Origin: Armatimonadota bacterium
Lineage (GTDB): Bacteria > Sysuimicrobiota > Sysuimicrobiia > Sysuimicrobiales > Kaftiobacteriaceae
Length of the DNA stretch: 9,498 nt
Reading direction: 5' to 3'
NCBI GenBank assembly: GCA_020028535.1
Contig: JAIBHM010000056.1
Location: forward strand, 1-9,498
The translations under genes were made by a program, and so were the position numbers. How positions within the stretch are numbered: position 1 is the first letter of the stretch; every line of letters starts with the position of its first letter. Below are positions 5,797 to 9,498 of this stretch, one piece after another. Below the pieces are notes generated by a model. It was not told where the DNA came from. It worked only from the letters and a program-made list of their open reading frames with translations, and searched no databases.

Positions 5797-7316
5797 TGAG
5801 CGTGGCAACGTATCCGAATCACGTCCGCGATTCGCTGTCTACAGGCAAGTTCATCCTAACCATCGAGCTGGCCACCCCGCAGGCGACCATTCCTCTCGAT
5901 GAGGCCATCCGCCCGCTGCTAACTCTCGCGCGCGAGATCCGTGACGACCCTCGGATCGACGCCATCGCGCTGACTGACCGCAGCCGCTCTGACCACGATC
6001 ACAATCCCATTCTGACAGGGCACCGCGTGGCCGAAGTCTCCGGTAAGATGCCCATCGTGCATTGGGCCGGTAAAGACCGCGCCGTGCGGAATCTTGAAAC
6101 GGATCTGGAACTCGCCGAATCGTTGGGTCTTGACACCTTTCTCCTGGTGACGGGAGATAAGGTGAGGCATCCGGCGCCGGATCGGCCGGTGCGTTACCTG
6201 GACTCGGCAAATGCGCTGGACGTGGCAAGACAGCGATCACGTGACTTCCTCCTCGCCGCAGCCGTTTCCCCGTTCAAATATCGTGAAGAAGAACTCGTCA
6301 ACCAATACCTGAAAGCGGCCAAGAAGCTCCGCGCCGGCGCGAACTTCCTGATGACCCAAATCGGCTGGGACATGCGGAAGTTTGAGGAGCTGGGCTGGTT
6401 TCTCAATCAGCGCGGCTACCGTCCCTCGCTCATCGCCGAACTGCTGTTCCTCACGCCGGCACGCAGCAGGCGGATCCGCAAGTTCGGCCTACCGGGTGTG
6501 ACCATTACGGATCACTTTGCGCAGCGTTTGGAGGAGGATGCCGCACTCCCGGATTGCGGAGGGGGCGCCGCGTTTCGTCGCCTGGCGCTGCAAATTGCCA
6601 CCCTGCGCGATCTGGGCTATGCCGGAGTGCAGGTGAGCGGGCTCGCGAGATATCCCAGCGTCGTGCGTCTCCTCGACGAGACAGAGACCGTGGCCCGCAT
6701 CTATCCGACACCGGAGGCGCGCCGGCAGGCGTGGGGGGAGTTGTTGGTCGGGAAAGACGGCCGGACCGCCGAGGTTGCTCCGGCAGACGGTTTGTATCTG
6801 CAAGCACCGGCGGTGACGGGGTTGTCCGGCATTCCCAAGGCAGGGGTCGGAGCAGGCGCGGAGTGGGCTCGCTTTCGTGCAATGGATCTGATCGACCGGC
6901 TGTTCTTCGAGGAGAGTTCCATGAGTGCCCGCACCCTCGGTGTGTCGGTGCGGCGCGTGGATCCCCGGTCAGGGTTTGGCAGTGTCTTACGGTGGACCGA
7001 GCGCGCCATCAAGGGACCGCTGCTCGGCTGTCAAACATGCGGGTTCTGCAGGCTCCCGGTCACGGCCTATGTCTGTCCGGAAACCTGCCCGAAGGGGTTG
7101 GCGAACGGCCCATGCGGCGGTACGAAGGACAACGTGTGTGAATTTGGCGACCGGGAATGCATTCACAACCAGATCTACCGCGTCTCGAAGCAGGCCGGTG
7201 TCCTGCCGAATCTTGAGGAAGTCCTCATCCCGCCGGTCCCCGAGGCTGCCTGGGATACGTGCTCGTGGATTACCCACTTTCGCGGAGATGGGCCAAAGGT
7301 CACGCGCCTGAGATGA
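5796..7316 (+). CDS. metF: Methylenetetrahydrofolate reductase fused to a cysteine-rich MetV-type C-terminal domain
   Basis: Seen: 506 residues. The MetF-type TIM-barrel domain (about 18-310) has E24 in TIEL at the catalytic Glu position, LLVTGD with D121 matching the flavin-contacting Asp of E. coli MetF (D120), and LMTQIGWD with Q188 in the folate-contacting strand. After a linker, a C-terminal domain from about 405 holds eight cysteines (412, 415, 418, 427, 431, 440, 448, 455), starting with C-x2-C-x2-C and including NGPCGGT. Known: this is the Pfam-type MTHFR C-terminal domain, found as separate MetV in acetogens or fused in other bacteria; it probably binds zinc or an Fe-S cluster. Role: interconverts 5-methyl-THF and 5,10-methylene-THF. 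Inferred: beside a demethylase it probably oxidises 5-methyl-THF. The ATG overlaps the transporter stop by one base (TGATG). The 3' end overlaps the convergent aldehyde dehydrogenase gene by 17 bp. The redox partner is unknown. Confidence 0.9.
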   Translation: MSVATYPNHVRDSLSTGKFILTIELATPQATIPLDEAIRPLLTLAREIRDDPRIDAIALTDRSRSDHDHNPILTGHRVAEVSGKMPIVHWAGKDRAVRNLETDLELAESLGLDTFLLVTGDKVRHPAPDRPVRYLDSANALDVARQRSRDFLLAAAVSPFKYREEELVNQYLKAAKKLRAGANFLMTQIGWDMRKFEELGWFLNQRGYRPSLIAELLFLTPARSRRIRKFGLPGVTITDHFAQRLEEDAALPDCGGGAAFRRLALQIATLRDLGYAGVQVSGLARYPSVVRLLDETETVARIYPTPEARRQAWGELLVGKDGRTAEVAPADGLYLQAPAVTGLSGIPKAGVGAGAEWARFRAMDLIDRLFFEESSMSARTLGVSVRRVDPRSGFGSVLRWTERAIKGPLLGCQTCGFCRLPVTAYVCPETCPKGLANGPCGGTKDNVCEFGDRECIHNQIYRVSKQAGVLPNLEEVLIPPVPEAAWDTCSWITHFRGDGPKVTRLR

Positions 7317-8757
7317 ATACGTTCTTCACGTCCGTGTACAGCTCCAGCGCATGCATGCCCAGCTCGCGCCCGAATCCACTCATCTTCACGCCGCCGAACG
7401 GCGCCTCTTGATGCACGCTGTGATTGCTGTTGATGCTGACGACACCTGACTTGATTGCCTGCGCCATCCGCAGCGCCCGGCTGATGTCGCGCGTCCAGAT
7501 CGAAGCAGAGAGTCCGTAGGGCGAGTCGTTCACCATCCGCAGCACCTCGGCCTCATCACTAAAGGGAATGGCGCAGGCAACGGGGCCGAAGATCTCCTCC
7601 TGGACGACACGCATCGCGTTCTGCACACTCCCCAGCACCGCGGGGAGGAGATATGCTCCGCGGGCGAGCGCGGGGTCCTTAGGCGGGGCTCCACCGCAGA
7701 GCACACTCGCCCCTTCCTGGATCCCAACCTGGATGTACCCGCGCACCCGGTCCCGATGGCTGAAGGAAATCAATGATCCGATCTGCGTATCCTCCTCCAG
7801 CGGATCGCCGGTGCGCAGGCGCTCCGTCTCTCCGACCAGCGCCGCCACCGCGCGGTCATAGATCGACCGTTCGATGTAGACCCGGCTTCGCGCGCAGCAG
7901 TCCTGACCCGCGTTGGAGAAGACGGCGCTGACCGCGGCGGGGATGGCGCGGCTGAGATCGGCATCAGCAAAGATGACGTTTGGCGATTTGCCCCCGAGCT
8001 CCAGAGATACCCGAGTCATCGTGTCGGCCGCGGCCTTCATGATCTCGATGCCCGTCTTTGTCTCTCCCGTGAACGCAATTTTGCCGACGTGAGGGTGACG
8101 GACCAACGCCATGCCGGCCGTTGCTCCCGGTCCCGCGATCACGTTGACAACTCCGGCGGGGAGATCCGCCTCCAAAGCGATGGCGCCGAGGGCCAGCGCG
8201 GTGAGCGGCGTGGCGCTGGCCGGTTTGAGCACCGCGGTATTTCCCACAGCCAGCGCCGGCGCAACTTTCCAGGAGGCGATCATCAACGGGAAATTCCAGG
8301 GCACGATCAGCCCCACGACCCCGATGGGTTCGCGCAGCGTGAAGTCCAGGCCTCGGTCGGTGACAGGGATGGTCTCGCCGAACCACTTTGTGGCTGCGCC
8401 CGCGTAGTATTCGAAGCACTCCGCAGCAGCGAGCACCTCCGCTCGGGCGTCCTTGATCGGTTTGCCGGAACTCAGCACCTCCAGGCGCGCCAGGGATTCC
8501 GCGCGATCCCGAAGCAAACCAGCGATGCGCATCAGCGCGCGACCGCGCTCGCTGGCCGGCATGCGCGGCCACACGCCCTCTTCAAAGGCAGATCGGGCAG
8601 AATGAACGGCCCGGTCCACATCTTCCTCGCCCGCGACGGAGACAACGGCCGCCGCTTCACCCGTGGCCGGATTGGTGAGGACGGCGGTTTGCCCGGAGGC
8701 AGACGAGACCTGTCGCCCATCGATGACCAACTGATAGGCTTGCTGTGTCACTGCCAT
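7300..8757 (-). CDS. NAD(P)-dependent aldehyde dehydrogenase, betaine-aldehyde-dehydrogenase-like
   Basis: Seen: 485 residues, full length for the family, with every core motif. These are PWNFP with N155, LKPA with K178, the cofactor loop FTGETKTG (229-236), LELGGKSP with E253 (general base), NAGQDCC with nucleophile C287, EEIFGP with E388, and the C-terminal APFGGVKMSGFGRELG. Known: the superfamily oxidises aldehydes to acids. The PFGG-K-SG-GRE-LG tail is shared by betaine aldehyde, aminobutyraldehyde and related dehydrogenases. Inferred: second step of alcohol to aldehyde to acid together with the SDR just upstream; betaine aldehyde is a reasonable guess but not shown. Start: AAAGGAG lies 7 nt before the ATG. 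The SDR stop is 16 bp upstream, so the two genes form one transcription unit. Glu232 replaces the common Ser of the GST cofactor loop, a variant seen in some clades. Confidence 0.95.
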   Translation of the reverse strand: MAVTQQAYQLVIDGRQVSSASGQTAVLTNPATGEAAAVVSVAGEEDVDRAVHSARSAFEEGVWPRMPASERGRALMRIAGLLRDRAESLARLEVLSSGKPIKDARAEVLAAAECFEYYAGAATKWFGETIPVTDRGLDFTLREPIGVVGLIVPWNFPLMIASWKVAPALAVGNTAVLKPASATPLTALALGAIALEADLPAGVVNVIAGPGATAGMALVRHPHVGKIAFTGETKTGIEIMKAAADTMTRVSLELGGKSPNVIFADADLSRAIPAAVSAVFSNAGQDCCARSRVYIERSIYDRAVAALVGETERLRTGDPLEEDTQIGSLISFSHRDRVRGYIQVGIQEGASVLCGGAPPKDPALARGAYLLPAVLGSVQNAMRVVQEEIFGPVACAIPFSDEAEVLRMVNDSPYGLSASIWTRDISRALRMAQAIKSGVVSINSNHSVHQEAPFGGVKMSGFGRELGMHALELYTDVKNVFISGA

Positions 8758-8764
8758 GACACGA

Positions 8765-8771
8765 CTCCTTT
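8765..8771 (-). promoter_or_regulatory. Ribosome binding site of the aldehyde dehydrogenase
   Basis: AAAGGAG on the minus strand, 7 nt before the ATG at 8757, fills the 16-bp gap after the SDR stop codon. It is a strong, well-spaced site that decides the start. Confidence 0.7.
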
Positions 8772-8773
8772 CA

Positions 8774-9498
8774 CTACTCAGGGGTGACGTAGGCGGCGGT
8801 GATTCCGCCGTCCACCACCAGCGCCGCCCCGGTCATCAGCGAGGACTCATCAGACGCAAGCCACAACGCGGCCCGCGCGACCTCCTCAGCCTGGCCAAAG
8901 CGACCAATCGGAATATGCACCAGCCGGCGGGCCCGGCGCTGTGGGTCACTAAGGAGTTCAGCGAGCATCGGGGTCTCGATCGGGCCGGGACAGAGCGCAT
9001 TGGCCCTGATGCCTCGGCGCCCATATTCGACGGCGATCTCCCTGGTCATGGAGAGCACTCCGCCCTTGCTGGCGGTATATGCGATCTGCGGCGTGGCCGC
9101 TCCGACCAGCGCCACGAACGACGCCACGTTGATGATCGAACCTCCGCCGGAACGCAGCATCTCGGGGATGCCGAATTTGCATCCAAGCCACACGCCTTTG
9201 AGGTTGACATCTACCACACGATCCCAGACTGCTTCAGCCGTCTCGACGGTGCCGCCGTCCTCAGCGTGAAAAACTCCGGCGTTGTTATACAGCACGTGCA
9301 GGCCGCCAAACGTCTGAACGGCAAAACGCACCAGCGCCTCCATGTCGGCGGCTTTTGTGACGTCGGTCCGAATGAACGCCGCCTGGCCGCCGGTAGCCCG
9401 AATCTTCTCCGTTGCTTCCCTGCCGGCACGCTCGCTGACATCGGCGATGACGACTTTCGCCCCTTCGGCGGCGAACAGGTTCGCGGCGGTGCGGCCCA
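8774..9498 (-). CDS. Short-chain dehydrogenase/reductase (SDR), partial at N-terminus
   Basis: Seen: 240 residues before the TAG, entering from the right edge. The first visible residues (GRTAANLFAAEG) are the end of the T-G-x3-G-I-G cofactor loop, so only about 15-20 residues are missing. The internal ATG at 9343 is not the start. D19 at the end of strand beta-2 (VVIAD) favours NAD over NADP. Then come NNAG (71-74), N98 in VNLKG, S126 in NVAS, and Y140-x3-K144 in YTASK, giving a complete Asn-Ser-Tyr-Lys catalytic set. The PGPIETPM segment and the C-terminal GAALVVDGG tail are classical. The Ser-Tyr spacing of 14 is slightly longer than usual. Known: classical SDRs oxidise or reduce alcohols and carbonyls. 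Inferred: makes the aldehyde used by the dehydrogenase encoded 16 bp downstream; 3-oxoacyl reductase-like roles cannot be excluded by sequence alone. Confidence 0.93.
   Translation of the reverse strand, partial: GRTAANLFAAEGAKVVIADVSERAGREATEKIRATGGQAAFIRTDVTKAADMEALVRFAVQTFGGLHVLYNNAGVFHAEDGGTVETAEAVWDRVVDVNLKGVWLGCKFGIPEMLRSGGGSIINVASFVALVGAATPQIAYTASKGGVLSMTREIAVEYGRRGIRANALCPGPIETPMLAELLSDPQRRARRLVHIPIGRFGQAEEVARAALWLASDESSLMTGAALVVDGGITAAYVTPE

Overview
The window is a GC-rich (roughly 60-65% by eye), gene-dense bacterial segment with almost no non-coding DNA. It carries seven protein genes, two of them cut by the window edges, and no RNA genes, mobile elements or CRISPR. I cannot fix the lineage from these genes. 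High GC, GTG start use and tightly packed operons would suit several soil or sediment phyla.

Layout. (1) Minus strand, 1-2297: a large FAD oxidoreductase fused to a GcvT-like folate domain (dimethylglycine/sarcosine dehydrogenase family). Its C-terminus is lost off the left edge. (2) 2298-2426: a 129-bp divergent intergenic region with a TTGACA hexamer and a near-perfect inverted repeat. (3) Plus strand, 2427-7316: a compact four-gene operon. It encodes a stand-alone GcvT-family methyltransferase of the DmdA-like type, a LicA/choline-kinase-like phosphotransferase, a 12-helix MFS transporter, and a methylenetetrahydrofolate reductase fused to a cysteine-rich MetV-type C-terminal domain. Junctions are +18 bp, an 8-bp overlap and a 1-bp overlap. 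(4) Minus strand, 9498-7300: an SDR dehydrogenase (N-terminus lost off the right edge) followed by an NAD-type aldehyde dehydrogenase. The aldehyde dehydrogenase converges on, and overlaps by 17 bp, the end of the reductase gene.

How they may work together (inference). The set looks like a catabolic cluster for a methylated amine, sulfonium or methoxy compound that uses tetrahydrofolate (THF) as methyl acceptor. The SDR and aldehyde dehydrogenase would oxidise an alcohol to an acid, as in choline to betaine. The DmdA-like enzyme would move a methyl group to THF, giving 5-methyl-THF. The reductase, running in the oxidative direction, would turn that into 5,10-methylene-THF. The dimethylglycine-dehydrogenase-like enzyme would feed N-methyl carbon directly to 5,10-methylene-THF. 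The MFS protein would import the substrate. The kinase is the least explained member. The true substrate cannot be read from sequence. The DmdA-like protein keeps the GcvT-type T-G-x-T-G-E loop, so I would not call it a DMSP demethylase.
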